Assembly (NCBI RefSeq): GCF_943193085.1
Contig: NZ_CALPCU010000005.1
Coordinates: 1-64,000, forward strand
Direction: 5' to 3'
DNA length: 64,000 bases
DNA from: Vermiculatibacterium agrestimuris
Lineage (GTDB): Bacteria; Bacillota; Clostridia; Oscillospirales; Oscillospiraceae
The position numbers and the translations under genes are program-made. Shown piece after piece: positions 48,940 through 58,600 of the stretch. Under the pieces are notes generated by a model. That model saw nothing but the letters and a program-made list of their open reading frames with translations, was not told the origin of the DNA and did no database searches. Numbering within the stretch: the first letter of the stretch is position 1; every line of letters starts with the position of its first letter.

Positions 48940-49650
48940 TTGTTCCCCCAGGAATTTTTCGCTCCCATCCCGGCGCCGCCCCAGTTTGACTGGGACGCCA
49001 TCCCCGCCCCCGCGGAGTGCGGGGAGCCTCTGGTCGACCCCACCGGCCTTTCCGGGCGCATCGCCTTTGACCCGGTCTACCTCCGGGACGGCCACCCCGG
49101 GGCCATGGAGCGGTGCCTTCTGCGCCAGACAGTGGCGCAAAAGCTGGCCCAGGCGGCCGATGGGCTGCCCGCAGGCTACTCCATTCTCATCTTCGACGGT
49201 CTGCGGCCCCTCTCCGTCCAGCGCTCCCTCTACAGCCGGTTTAAGGCCGAGGTGGAAAAAGAGCGCCCCGGCCTGTCCCCGGAGGCGCTGGAGCAGTATC
49301 TGGATCAGTTTGTGGCCGTCCCCGTAAAGCGGCTGGATCGCCCCTCCCCCCACGCCACCGGCGGGGCCGTGGATCTGACCCTTTGCAAAAACGGCGTCCC
49401 TGTGGACATGGGCACCGGCTTCGACGACTTCACCGCCCTGGCCTACACCGCCGCCCTGGAGCAGGACTGTCCGCCCCATTTGGAGGCGGCCCGGGATAAC
49501 CGCCGCATCCTCTACCATCTGATGGCCTCGGTGGGGCTGGTGAACTACGAGTGCGAGTGGTGGCACTTCGCCTACGGCGAGCGGCAGTGGGCCGCCCGGG
49601 AGAATTACCGCGCCCCCATCTACGGCTTCTGCCCGGAGTGTGACAACTAA
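48940..49650 (+). CDS. VanX-like D-Ala-D-Ala dipeptidase (TTG start)
   Basis: About 236 residues from TTG 48940, chosen because GAGGTGG lies upstream and an earlier TTG at 48895 lies inside the previous gene. Zinc-peptidase motifs: PSPHATGGAVDLTL (His, Asp) and ECEWWHFAYG (Glu, His), with GLRPLSVQRSLYSRF. VanX-type enzymes split D-Ala-D-Ala; chromosomal copies are usually for wall turnover, not resistance. It begins 1 base after the GNAT stop; no VanA/VanH neighbours. Confidence 0.85.
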   Translation: MFPQEFFAPIPAPPQFDWDAIPAPAECGEPLVDPTGLSGRIAFDPVYLRDGHPGAMERCLLRQTVAQKLAQAADGLPAGYSILIFDGLRPLSVQRSLYSRFKAEVEKERPGLSPEALEQYLDQFVAVPVKRLDRPSPHATGGAVDLTLCKNGVPVDMGTGFDDFTALAYTAALEQDCPPHLEAARDNRRILYHLMASVGLVNYECEWWHFAYGERQWAARENYRAPIYGFCPECDN

Positions 49651-49653
49651 ATC

Positions 49654-49687
49654 AAAAAAGAGCCGACCTCCTGGTCGGCTCTTTTTT
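49654..49687. terminator. Terminator shared by the vanX-like gene and rsfS
   Basis: AAAAAAGAGCCGACC and GGTCGGCTCTTTTTT around TCCT. Confidence 0.92.
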
Positions 49688-49697
49688 CTTGTTCTTT

Positions 49698-50066
49698 TCA
49701 GTTCTCTATCAAAATATCGCGGATATCCACGCTCTTCGCGTCGCTCCACAGCCGCTCCAGGTCGTAAAACTGGCGGGCCTCCTCATTGAAGATGTGCACC
49801 ACCACGCTGGAGAAGTCCAGCAGCACCCAGGTGCCGCCCCGATGGCCCTCCACATGGTGGGGATCCTCTCCGGCCTGCTCCTTCATGGCCTTCTCACAGG
49901 CGTCGCCCAACGCCTTGATCTGACTGCTGGAGGTGGCGGAGCACAGGACAAAGTAGTCCGCCAGAGTGGTCAGCTCTCCGGTCTCCAAGACCTTGATATC
50001 CAGCCCTTTCTTGCTGTCCAATGCCTTGGCCAGCAGCAGGGCGGTCTCCTTCGGTGTCATAAACAT
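49698..50066 (-). CDS. rsfS: Ribosome silencing factor RsfS
   Basis: 122 residues, the family's usual length. GLDIKVLETGELTTLADYFVLCSATSSSQ, VEGHRGGTWVLLDFSSVVVHIFNEEARQFYDLERLW. Blocks subunit joining by binding L14 in stationary phase. Last gene of the nine-gene leftward operon, 12 bases after LCP, followed by the terminator. Confidence 0.96.
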   Translation of the reverse strand: MFMTPKETALLLAKALDSKKGLDIKVLETGELTTLADYFVLCSATSSSQIKALGDACEKAMKEQAGEDPHHVEGHRGGTWVLLDFSSVVVHIFNEEARQFYDLERLWSDAKSVDIRDILIEN

Positions 50067-50078
50067 GGTCTCCTTTCG

Positions 50079-51656
50079 TCAAACGCCGGGGGGCAGCAGA
50101 GGCTCATCCTCCGGCGGCGGTTCCGGTGTGGGGGCGGGCGGCGGCGAGGGCTCCTCCGGTGTGGGGGTATCCGCCGGCGCCGGCGTCCCGCTCGGTCTGG
50201 GCGTGCCGCTCTCCCCGGGGTTGGCGCTCCCGCTGGGATGGGGGCTGGCGGAGGGCTGTCCACTCTCGGCGGGGCGGGAGCCGGGCCTGGGTGTGGCCGT
50301 CACTCCCGGCGGCAGCAGGGGGGCGTCCCCGCCTCCCTCCGGGGTTTCATCGGGCTCCGGGGTCTCGTCCGGCTCCTCCGTCTCGTCAGGATCCGGGCTC
50401 TCCGAGGGCTCCACACTGGCACGAGGCACGTCATCCATGGAGGCCAGCTTCAGCTCGCCCAGGCGGATATCCTCCTCATAGGGATTGAAGCCGTCGTTCA
50501 CCGCCTTGACGATCTGGCTGCCCGCCGGCAGGATGTGGGCGTTGCCCGCGCTGACCCAGGGCAGGGTGGTGAAGGTCACCCCGTCCATATCCAGTCCCCC
50601 CACGGCGGACTGGACGAAGTAAGCGATGTGTCCCGCCTCCAGATTGGTCTCCACATTGCGCTGGAAGATATCGATATAGCTGCCCAGATTTTTCAGCAGC
50701 ACGCCGGGATCCAGGCACTTTTTGATGACCTCCTTCATGAAGGCCTGCTGGGTCTTGATGCGTCCGATGTCTCCCTCGGCGTAGCCATAGGTTTTGGAGA
50801 TATGGCCGCTGTCGTCACTGTTGTGCCGCCAGCGGACAACCCCCATGGCCCCCTCTCCATCCAGCAGCTGATACCCCTTCTTCAGATTGATCTTGAAGTG
50901 CTGGCTGAGGTCGTTATAGTACATATCGAAGGGCACCTCAAAGTATACCCCGCCGATGGCGTCCACCAGCTCTCCAAACGCCTCCCACTGCACCACGATG
51001 TGGTAGTCCGGGTAAATGCCGGTGAGATCCTTCACCGCCGTTTTCAAACCTTCGATCCCCTTGCCGTCCTTGTCGCCCCCCGCGGCGTTATAGACCGCGT
51101 TGAGAAGGCGCAGGCCCCGGTACTGCACATAGGTGTCCCGGGGAAGGCTCATGACGCTCAGGGACTGGTTGGGCACGTCATAGGCCACCAGCATCATGGT
51201 GTCGGTGAGCTTTCCGCCGGTGTCCTGGCTCTGTCCCACCAGGAGGAAGGTATAAAACTCCTTCTTCCGGTCAGCAGGCAGGCCGGGGATCTCCACCTCC
51301 ACCAGCTCGCCGGTCTCCTCGTCGATATAGCTGGTCTGAATGGGGGGACGGGTCACCACCTCGGAGCCGTGGCCGGGCCTGTCCACATCAGGGGGCGCGG
51401 CAAAAAAGCTCCAAAAGACGTAGATGGCCACGATAATGGCAGACAGGATCGTAAGGCCCAGATAGACCCGGCGCAGGATCAGTTCCTTGCCCGTGTAGCG
51501 GGGCTTGGGTCTGCTGCCGGGCTTCTTCGGCTGGGCCGGCTTCTGCTGGGACTTTTTGACCTCCCCCTGGGGTTTGTGCTGGGGTTTCTTTTCCCCGCCC
51601 TGGGCTTTTCCGGCCCCGGAGGTCACGCCGTCTTTCTTTTCTTTTTCCTGGCTCAT
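50079..51656 (-). CDS. LytR-CpsA-Psr (LCP) glycopolymer transferase
   Basis: 525 residues. N-terminal basic cytosolic region, one membrane segment at about 52-75, then the LCP domain (LSVMSLPRDTYVQYRGLRLLNAV, VQWEAFGELVDAIGG, GRIKTQQAFMKEVIKK, with catalytic Arg residues in DGEGAMGVVRWRHNSDDSG), and a Pro/Ser/Glu-rich tail from about 400. Attaches wall teichoic acid or polysaccharide to peptidoglycan; polymer enzymes WecB and TagO-like are in this window. Tail length is unusual for LCP and low in complexity. Confidence 0.93.
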   Translation of the reverse strand: MSQEKEKKDGVTSGAGKAQGGEKKPQHKPQGEVKKSQQKPAQPKKPGSRPKPRYTGKELILRRVYLGLTILSAIIVAIYVFWSFFAAPPDVDRPGHGSEVVTRPPIQTSYIDEETGELVEVEIPGLPADRKKEFYTFLLVGQSQDTGGKLTDTMMLVAYDVPNQSLSVMSLPRDTYVQYRGLRLLNAVYNAAGGDKDGKGIEGLKTAVKDLTGIYPDYHIVVQWEAFGELVDAIGGVYFEVPFDMYYNDLSQHFKINLKKGYQLLDGEGAMGVVRWRHNSDDSGHISKTYGYAEGDIGRIKTQQAFMKEVIKKCLDPGVLLKNLGSYIDIFQRNVETNLEAGHIAYFVQSAVGGLDMDGVTFTTLPWVSAGNAHILPAGSQIVKAVNDGFNPYEEDIRLGELKLASMDDVPRASVEPSESPDPDETEEPDETPEPDETPEGGGDAPLLPPGVTATPRPGSRPAESGQPSASPHPSGSANPGESGTPRPSGTPAPADTPTPEEPSPPPAPTPEPPPEDEPLLPPGV

Positions 51657-51665
51657 AGGCGGTAT

Positions 51666-52865
51666 TTATCCTTTCCGGCGCTCTAATATGTAATCCAAAG
51701 CTCCTTGGGTATTCTTGTGGATGGGTACGCCCCGTTCCTTCAAATCGTCCACGCTCATGGCGAGGCCCATCTCCAGCGCGGCGTCCAGGTCGGTATAACA
51801 CAGCCGCCGCAGCTCCTCCACGCCGGGGAAGTCGCGGTTGGGCTCCATGTAGTCGGCCAAGTAGATGATCTTTTCCAAAAGGGTCATGTCCGCCCGGCCG
51901 GTGGTGTGCCAATAGATCGCCCAGTAGACCTCCTCCGGCTGGCCGTAGATCCTCCTGGCAATGGCCGCCCCGCTCTTGGAGTGGAGCAGCTTCTCACTCT
52001 GGCGCTCCAGCTCGTCCAGCTCTATGCCCGCGTTTGCGCAGATGGCAAGGTGCTCTTCCAGTGGCAGGTACTTGGTACAGTCGTGGAGGATGCCCGCCCG
52101 GCGGGCCAGCTCCGGATCGGCGCCCCAGTGCTCCGCCAGCTTCACCGCCTCCTGCTCCACTCCTAAGATGTGCCGGTGGCGTTTGGCGTATACCATAGAG
52201 AGGGAGCAAGCACGCAGCTGGTCGTCTGTAAGCCGCGTCAGATCGGCGTGGGTGCCGTAAAGGCCATTGCGCAGGATATAACCGTAAACTGCCGGGGACA
52301 GGTATTGGCTGCCCTCTCCCTTCTCCAGCAGGGCCCGAAGACGGGTGGAAGAAATATCCACGATCTCCTCCAAGTTCAGCAGCCTTACCGTTGCGCCATA
52401 ATTCTGTGCCAACCGCCCCGCCTGCTCCGCCATGGCCTGACGGTCATCCGTCTCACTGCGGACAAAGGCGGCCAGATTGGCCAGCTTACATATTTTCTCC
52501 GGCTCCCTCCACTCGGAAAAGGACAAAAGCATATCCGAGCCCATTAAAAGCCAAAGCTCATCATGGCTGTATTTTTCCCGGAGCAGCGCAAGGGTCTCGA
52601 CTGTATAGCTTTCCCCACTGCGCCGCAGCTCCACCGCGTCCGTAGAGATCGCGCCATATTGATCGATGGTATCCACCGCTATCATCACCATGTCCAGCCG
52701 TTGCTCATCCCTTGGAGTGTTTTCCGGCAAAGGTTTATGCGGCGGTGTTCCCACCGGAATGAATATAAGATGATCCAGTCCCAGCTTTTCCATCGCCAGC
52801 TTTGCTGCGACCAGATGTCCCCGGTGAGGCGGATTAAAGGTACCGCCGTAAATGCCGATCTTCAC
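51666..52865 (-). CDS. Fusion NadD nicotinate-nucleotide adenylyltransferase and YqeK HD hydrolase
   Basis: 399 residues. Residues 1 to about 200 are NadD (GTFNPPHRGHLVAAKLAME with the H-x-G-H pattern, STRLRALLEKGEGSQYLSP). From about 215 an HD-domain hydrolase of the YqeK type (GILHDCTKYLPLEEHLAI with His-Asp metal site, and ADYMEPNRDFPGVEELR). NadD makes NaAD for NAD synthesis; YqeK cleaves Ap4A. In most Firmicutes they are adjacent separate genes; here they are one reading frame. Stop 10 bases from LCP start. Confidence 0.93.
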   Translation of the reverse strand: MKIGIYGGTFNPPHRGHLVAAKLAMEKLGLDHLIFIPVGTPPHKPLPENTPRDEQRLDMVMIAVDTIDQYGAISTDAVELRRSGESYTVETLALLREKYSHDELWLLMGSDMLLSFSEWREPEKICKLANLAAFVRSETDDRQAMAEQAGRLAQNYGATVRLLNLEEIVDISSTRLRALLEKGEGSQYLSPAVYGYILRNGLYGTHADLTRLTDDQLRACSLSMVYAKRHRHILGVEQEAVKLAEHWGADPELARRAGILHDCTKYLPLEEHLAICANAGIELDELERQSEKLLHSKSGAAIARRIYGQPEEVYWAIYWHTTGRADMTLLEKIIYLADYMEPNRDFPGVEELRRLCYTDLDAALEMGLAMSVDDLKERGVPIHKNTQGALDYILERRKG

Positions 52866-52878
52866 GCCAAGTCCCCCC

Positions 52879-53187
52879 TCACTTCACAAGGACGATGCGA
52901 TCCTTTTTATCCTTTTTATGGCTTTGACGATATAAAACGAATTTTGTTCCGATCACCTGTACCACTTCCGACCGGGTGGCCCCGCTCAATTCGTCAGCGG
53001 CCTGCCGGGGAGAGAGCTCCGCCGTCTCCAGCACCCGGCACTTGATAAGCTCCCGGGCCTCCAGGGCCTCGTCGGCCTGGCGGATCAGGTCGCCGCCGAT
53101 GTTCCCCTTGCCGATGTGGACGATGGGCTCCAGGGGGTTTGCCATGGCCCGCAGCTGGGCCCTCTGCTTGCTCGTTAGATCAGCCAT
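52879..53187 (-). CDS. yhbY: YhbY-family RNA-binding protein
   Basis: 102 residues: MADLTSKQRAQLRAMANPLE, IVHIGKGNIGGDLIRQADEALEARELIKCRVLE, and the CRM-like end VVQVIGTKFVLYRQSHK. Binds pre-50S particles. Thirteen bases upstream of the NadD-YqeK fusion in the operon. Confidence 0.95.
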   Translation of the reverse strand: MADLTSKQRAQLRAMANPLEPIVHIGKGNIGGDLIRQADEALEARELIKCRVLETAELSPRQAADELSGATRSEVVQVIGTKFVLYRQSHKKDKKDRIVLVK

Positions 53188-53203
53188 TTTCTCCTCCCAA
53201 GCG

Positions 53204-53803
53204 TCATTGCGCGCTTTCCGACAGGTATTTTTCCAGCTCTGTCTTGAACTGCTCCAGCGCCCTGCCCCGGTGGGAGATGGCGTTTTTCTCCTCCCCGGTC
53301 ATCTGGGCGAAGGTCTTCCGCTTCTCCGGCACCAGGAACACCGGGTCGTAGCCGAAGCCGTCCTCCCCCCTGGGGCCGTATGTGATAAGTCCCGGGCACT
53401 CCCCCCGGGCGGTGAGGGTATCCCCATTGGGAAAGGCGCAGCAGATGCAGGAGACGAATTTGGCGCTGCGGTCGATCTGACCGGAAAGACCGCTGAGCAC
53501 CAGCTCATAGCGGTCTTTGTCCGTGAGGCCCTCGCCGCCATAGCGGGCGGAATAGACTCCCGGCCCGCCGCCCAGAGCGGTGACGCACAGCCCGGAGTCG
53601 TCGGCAATGGCGGGCAGGCCGCTGGCCTTCATCACTGCCTGGGCCTTCAGCGCGGCGTTTTCCTCAAAGGTCTCACCGGTCTCCTCCACTTCCACATCCA
53701 CGCCCACGTCGGATTCCAGTACCACCTCTACCCCCAGTTGGGACAGGATGGCGGACATCTCCGCCAGTTTGTGGTTATTTTTGCTCGCCAGTACGATTTT
53801 CAT
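53204..53803 (-). CDS. rdgB: XTP/dITP diphosphatase (RdgB/HAM1)
   Basis: 199 residues from the ATG at 53803. ASKNNHKLAEMSAIL at the N-terminus, FEENAALKAQAVMKASGLPAIADDSGLCV, GYDPVFLVPEKRKTFAQMT, and SHRGRALEQF. Hydrolyses inosine and xanthine triphosphates. GGGGG lies upstream; starts 4 bases after rph ends. Confidence 0.96.
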   Translation of the reverse strand: MKIVLASKNNHKLAEMSAILSQLGVEVVLESDVGVDVEVEETGETFEENAALKAQAVMKASGLPAIADDSGLCVTALGGGPGVYSARYGGEGLTDKDRYELVLSGLSGQIDRSAKFVSCICCAFPNGDTLTARGECPGLITYGPRGEDGFGYDPVFLVPEKRKTFAQMTGEEKNAISHRGRALEQFKTELEKYLSESAQ

Positions 53804-53807
53804 GTGT

Positions 53808-54524
53808 TCAGCCCCCAAGTACGCTTTTCTGGATGCCTTGAAGCTCCTTGATACCCTTGGCGCAGAGATCCACCAGGGCGCGCTGCTCCTCCAGGGTGAA
53901 GGCCCGTCCCTCACCGGTGCCCTGGATCTCCACCAGCTTTCCGCTGCCGGTCATCACACAGTTGAGATCCACCTGGGCGGAGGAGTCTTCCTCGTAGCAC
54001 AGATCCAGCAGCAGCTCGTCGTTTACGATGCCCGCCGACACGGCGGAAACGCAGTCCACCAGCGGCATCTCTTCCAGCATCCCCTCCTCCACCAATTTGT
54101 GAAGGGCCAGGGACAGGGCCACGAAGCCCCCGGTGACGCTGGCGGTGCGGGTGCCTCCGTCTCCCTGGAGCACGTCGCAGTCCACAGTGATGGTGCGCTC
54201 CCCCAGCTTGGCCATGTCCACACAGGCCCGGAGGGAGCGGCCCACCAGCCGCTGGATCTCCGCGGAGCGGGGAGACAGCTTCAGCTTGGCGATGTCCCGG
54301 CGCGAACGCTCCCGGTTGGCCCGGGGGAGCATGGAATACTCCGCGGTGACCCAGCCCTCCCCCTCGGGGACATGGGGCGGGGTGCGCTCCTCCACACTGG
54401 CACAGCAGAGCACCTGGGTGTTGCCGCACTTGATCAGGCAGGAGCCCTCGGCAAATTTGTTGAAGTGGGGGATGATCTCAACAGGCCGCAGTTGGTCGTT
54501 TTTTCTTCCGTCGATCCGGGACAT
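53808..54524 (-). CDS. rph: Ribonuclease PH
   Basis: 238 residues: MSRIDGRKNDQLRPVEIIPH, GWVTAEYSMLPRANRERSRRD, VDCDVLQGDGGTRTASVTGGFVAL, and DLNCVMTGSGKLVEIQGTGE. Trims tRNA 3' ends. GAGGAATT lies before the start; 14 bases after ftsY. The rph-rdgB pair is conserved in Firmicutes. Confidence 0.97.
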   Translation of the reverse strand: MSRIDGRKNDQLRPVEIIPHFNKFAEGSCLIKCGNTQVLCCASVEERTPPHVPEGEGWVTAEYSMLPRANRERSRRDIAKLKLSPRSAEIQRLVGRSLRACVDMAKLGERTITVDCDVLQGDGGTRTASVTGGFVALSLALHKLVEEGMLEEMPLVDCVSAVSAGIVNDELLLDLCYEEDSSAQVDLNCVMTGSGKLVEIQGTGEGRAFTLEEQRALVDLCAKGIKELQGIQKSVLGG

Positions 54525-54537
54525 GGCAAATTCCTCC

Positions 54538-55437
54538 TTACAGCAGTGCGTCTACAAAGGCGGCGGGCTCAAAGGGGGTCAGATCGTCTACCCCTTCGCC
54601 CACGCCCACAAACTTTACCGGCACCCCCAGCTGCCTGGCGATGGCAACGACGATACCTCCCTTGGCGGTACCGTCCAGTTTTGTCAGGATGACTCCGGTG
54701 AGGCCGGCGGACTCCATAAACTGCTTGGCCTGAATAAGGCCGTTCTGGCCGGTGGTGGCGTCCAGCACCAGCAGGGTCTCCCGGCTGGCGTCGGGGGCCT
54801 CCCGGTCGATGACCCGGCTTATTTTGCTCAGCTCGTTCATCAGATTCTGCTTGTTGTGGAGCCGGCCGGCGGTGTCCACCAGCACCACATCGACCCGGCG
54901 GGCCTTTGCGGCGGAGAGAGCGTCGAAGACCACGGCGGCGGGGTCGGCCCCCTCGTGCTGCTTGACGATCTCCACCCCGGCCCGTTCGCTCCAGATGGTG
55001 AGCTGGTCGGCGGCGGCGGCCCGGAAGGTATCTCCGGCGCACAGCAGCACCCGCTTACCCTCGCTTTTGAGTCTGCTGGCCAGCTTGCCGATGGTGGTGG
55101 TCTTCCCCACTCCGTTGACCCCGATGAAAAGAACCACGGCGGGGGCCTTGGACAGCTCCAGCTCCGGCTGACCCACCGAGAGCATCTCCACCAAAATGGT
55201 CTTTAAGACCTCCCGGGCTTCTCCGGCGGTCTTCACATGCGCCTCCCTGCACCGCCCCCGCAGGCTCTCGCTGACCTCCAGGGCGGTATCCACGCCCATG
55301 TCGGAGAGGATGAGGGTCTCCTCCAGCTGGTCGTAAAACTCGTCGTTCAGCTCTCCGGCGAAAAGCTCCGAAAAGGAGTGGCCGATATTCTCTTTGGTGC
55401 GGCTCAGCCCCTGGCGTATCTTCTCAATAAATCCCAT
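54538..55437 (-). CDS. ftsY: Signal recognition particle receptor FtsY
   Basis: 299 residues from the ATG at 55437 with GGAGGAC. N domain then SRP GTPase: GVNGVGKTTTIGKLASRLK, GDTFRAAAADQL, VLVDTAGRLHNK, LTKLDGTAKGGIVVA, KFVGVGEGVDDLTPF. The long acidic A region found in E. coli is absent, as in other Firmicutes. Docks ribosomes to SecYEG. Confidence 0.97.
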   Translation of the reverse strand: MGFIEKIRQGLSRTKENIGHSFSELFAGELNDEFYDQLEETLILSDMGVDTALEVSESLRGRCREAHVKTAGEAREVLKTILVEMLSVGQPELELSKAPAVVLFIGVNGVGKTTTIGKLASRLKSEGKRVLLCAGDTFRAAAADQLTIWSERAGVEIVKQHEGADPAAVVFDALSAAKARRVDVVLVDTAGRLHNKQNLMNELSKISRVIDREAPDASRETLLVLDATTGQNGLIQAKQFMESAGLTGVILTKLDGTAKGGIVVAIARQLGVPVKFVGVGEGVDDLTPFEPAAFVDALL

Positions 55438-55438
55438 G

Positions 55439-55696
55439 TCAGTCCTCCGGCCCAATGGTATGTCCGCAGTTGGGGCAGTTGCTCAGCGGCTCATAGAGCG
55501 CGCCCAGGTTCTTCCCGCAGTGGGGGCAGTTCCAAAACTTGGTACGCAGGACGATCAGCGCCAGCAGGCCCAGCGCCGAGAGTACCATACACACCTTCTC
55601 CCGCTCCGTGCGGATGCGTCCCTCCACAAAGGGCACCAGCATCAGCAGGATGCTGAAAATCTGTAATTGCAGGCTTTTTTTCAAATTCATTTTCAT
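55439..55696 (-). CDS. Small membrane protein with zinc ribbon
   Basis: 85 residues. Two hydrophobic segments (LQIFSILLMLVPF and VCMVLSALGLLALIVL) then a double CxxC zinc ribbon (CPHCGKN and CPNCGHT). Overlaps the end of smc (ATGA) and touches ftsY. Small Cys4 membrane proteins with this layout have no assigned role. Confidence 0.8.
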   Translation of the reverse strand: MKMNLKKSLQLQIFSILLMLVPFVEGRIRTEREKVCMVLSALGLLALIVLRTKFWNCPHCGKNLGALYEPLSNCPNCGHTIGPED

Positions 55697-58600
55697 TTGA
55701 TGTTCAGTTCCTTCTCCACATCGTTGAGGTTGATGGTCAGCACCCGTGTGACCCCCTGCTCCTGCATGGTCACGCCGTAGAGGGCGTCGGCCTCCTCCAT
55801 GGTGCCCCGGCGGTGGGTGATGACGATGAACTGGGTCTTCTCGCTCATCTGGCGCATATACCGGGCAAAGCGCACCACATTGGGGTCGTCCAGGGCGGCC
55901 TCGATCTCATCCATGACCACGAAGGGAGTGGGACGCACCTTCAAAATGGCAAAGTAAAGGGCGATGGCCACAAAGGCCTTTTCGCCGCCGGAGAGGAGGG
56001 TGATGATCTTCAGGCTCTTCCCCGGGGGCTGTACCTTGATCTCAATGCCGCAGTTGAGGATATCCTCCGGATTCTCCAGCTCCAAAGTGGCCTTGCCGCC
56101 GCCAAAAAGCTCCAGGAAGGTCTCCTGGAAGGCCTCGCTGATCTTGGCAAACTGCTCGGAGAAGATCTTCTCCATCTCGGCCGTCACATCGGCGATGACC
56201 TTCTCCAGCTCCCCCTTGGCCTTGCGCACATCGTCCCGCTGGTCGATGAAGTAGGTGTACCGCTCGTTGACCCTGGCGAACTCCTCAATGGCGTCCAGAT
56301 TGATGTTCCCCAGGCCGGAGATGGAGCGCTTCAGCTCCCCCACCCGGCGCTGGGCCTTGGGCACGCTCTCCAGCTCCACCCGCTGGGCCTTGGCGGCCTC
56401 ATGGCTGAGCTCATAGGTCTCCCAGAGCCTGTCCAGGATCTGCTTTTCCTCCAGTTCAGCGGTGGTCTTTCTCTGCTCCAGAACAGAGACCTCCCGCTCC
56501 ATGGCCAGCAGCTCGTTGTTCTTGTCCCGGCTGGCCTTGTCCGCGCGGGTACGCTCCCCCTCCAGGTCGAGCCGGGCCTGGTTGAGCCGGGCCAGCTCCT
56601 TCTGCCGCTCGGTGTTCTCCATGCGGATGGTCTGGAGAAGGTTTTCCTTTTCCTGGATCTGCCGCTCCAGCTCCAGGTTCTGCTCTCCCAGCTCCCGGAT
56701 GCGCCGGGCCCGGTCTTCCCGGTCGCCGGCCATGTCGGAGCGCAAGTCCTCCAGCTCCCGAAGGGACTGGCGGGAGGCCAGCTCCTCCGCCTCAAAGGCG
56801 GCCTTCCTTGCCCCCAGGGTGGCGATCTCGCCGGCGATGGCGTCCATTTTCTCCCGCAGGTCGTTCTGCCCCTTGGCCTTGCCCTCGGCCTCAGAGCGCA
56901 GGGCGGCGGCGGAGCCCTCCAGCTCCTCGATGCGCTTCCGGGCGCTCTGGGTGTCCTCCTCGGTGCGCTGGGCGCGCTGGGAGAGCTGTTCCAGCTCCCG
57001 CTTCCACTCGTCCCGCTGGCGCACCTGGTCGCCCTCAGCCTGCTCTAAGTGGGTCACCCGCTCAGCCAGCTTCAGAATGTCGTCCTCGTGCTGGCGCTGC
57101 TGGGCCTGGGCGGCGTCCATCTCATACTGGGCGCCGGTGACCTCCCGCTTGGCCTCGTCCAGCTCCTTACCCAGGGCGGCAAGCTTCTCATTCAGGCCCG
57201 CCTCCTGTTCCCGAAGCCGCTCCAGCTCTCCCTGGCGGGACAAAATGCCCGCCGTCTTGGAGGCGGAGCCGCCGGTCATGGCGCCGCCGGGATTGAGCAC
57301 CTGGCCGTCCAGGGTGACGATCTTCAGCCGGTGCTTATATTTCCGGGCCATGGCGATGGCCGTATCCAGATCCTCGGCGATGACCGTCCGGCCCAGCAGG
57401 GAGGCAAAGACCTTCCGGTACTTCTTCTCGCACTCGATGAGCGCGTCGCCCATGCCCACAAAGCCCTTCTCATCCTCCACCCCGGTCTCCTTGAACTCCT
57501 GGGGCTGGATGGCGTTGAGGGGCAGGAAGGTGCACCGCCCCCCGTCCCTTCTCTTCAGATATTGAATGGCGGCCTTGCCGTCCTCCTCCCGCTCCACCAC
57601 GATGTTCTGCATGGCGGAGCCCAGGGCGGTCTCAATGGCCACGGTGTACTCCCCGCCGACTCGGAGAAGGCCCGCCACCGGGCCTAAAACGCCCTTGAGC
57701 TGGCCCCGCTCGGACTCTCCCATCACCTGCTTGACCGCCTTGGAATAGCCCTCGTAGAGCTTTTCCATCTCGGTGAGCATGTGGATGCGGCTCTGGAGGG
57801 CGCCCTGCTCCATCTGGAGTTTCACGTGCTTATCCTCTGTCTCCTTCAGCTTATTGTAGCGGCTGGACAGGCGCAGGGCATAACCGCTGATGATATTCTT
57901 GATAGAGTCCCTGTCCTCCTTGGCCTGCTCCAGATCCTTCTGGGCAGCCTCCCGCTCAGCCCGGGCGGCCCCCAGCCGCTCCTCCCCGGCGGAGAGCTCC
58001 TGGCGCAGGGCGGCGTCCCGATCCATGATCTCCTGGGCGGCGGCGGCCAAGGCGGAGAGAAGGGCCTTGGCCTCCACGGCGGAGGCGGTCTCCATGGCCT
58101 CCTTCTCCCGCAGGGCCTCCATCTCCCCGGCCAGGGTGCCGGCGCTTCTGCCCAGTTCGTCGGCCTGGGTCTGCTGGGCGGTCATCTGCTCGTCCAGGGC
58201 GGCCATCTCCCGGCTTATCTCATCCAGCCGGCTCTGCCGCGCCTCGATCTGCCCCTCAATGGAGCCGGCCCGGCCCTCCTGGGCCTCCAGCTCCTGCTGG
58301 AGCTGCTGGACGTTGGCCGCGTTGTTCTCCATGTTGGTCTTCAAAACGGCGATGGCGTTTTCACACTCGTTGGCGTCGGTCTGGCGGCCCATCATCTCAA
58401 AGCGGATGCCCTCGGCGTCCATCTCCTTCTGGCGCATTTGGGCGCCGATGGCCTCGGCCTGGGCGTAGAGCCGCTCCACCTCCGCCTGGGCCTGCGTCTT
58501 CTGGCGCAGGGCGTTTTCGTAGTCCGACTGCACCTTGATGGCCCCGGTGCGGATGCGCTCCAGCTGCTCCAGCCACAGGGAGATCTCCAGCCCCCGCAGC

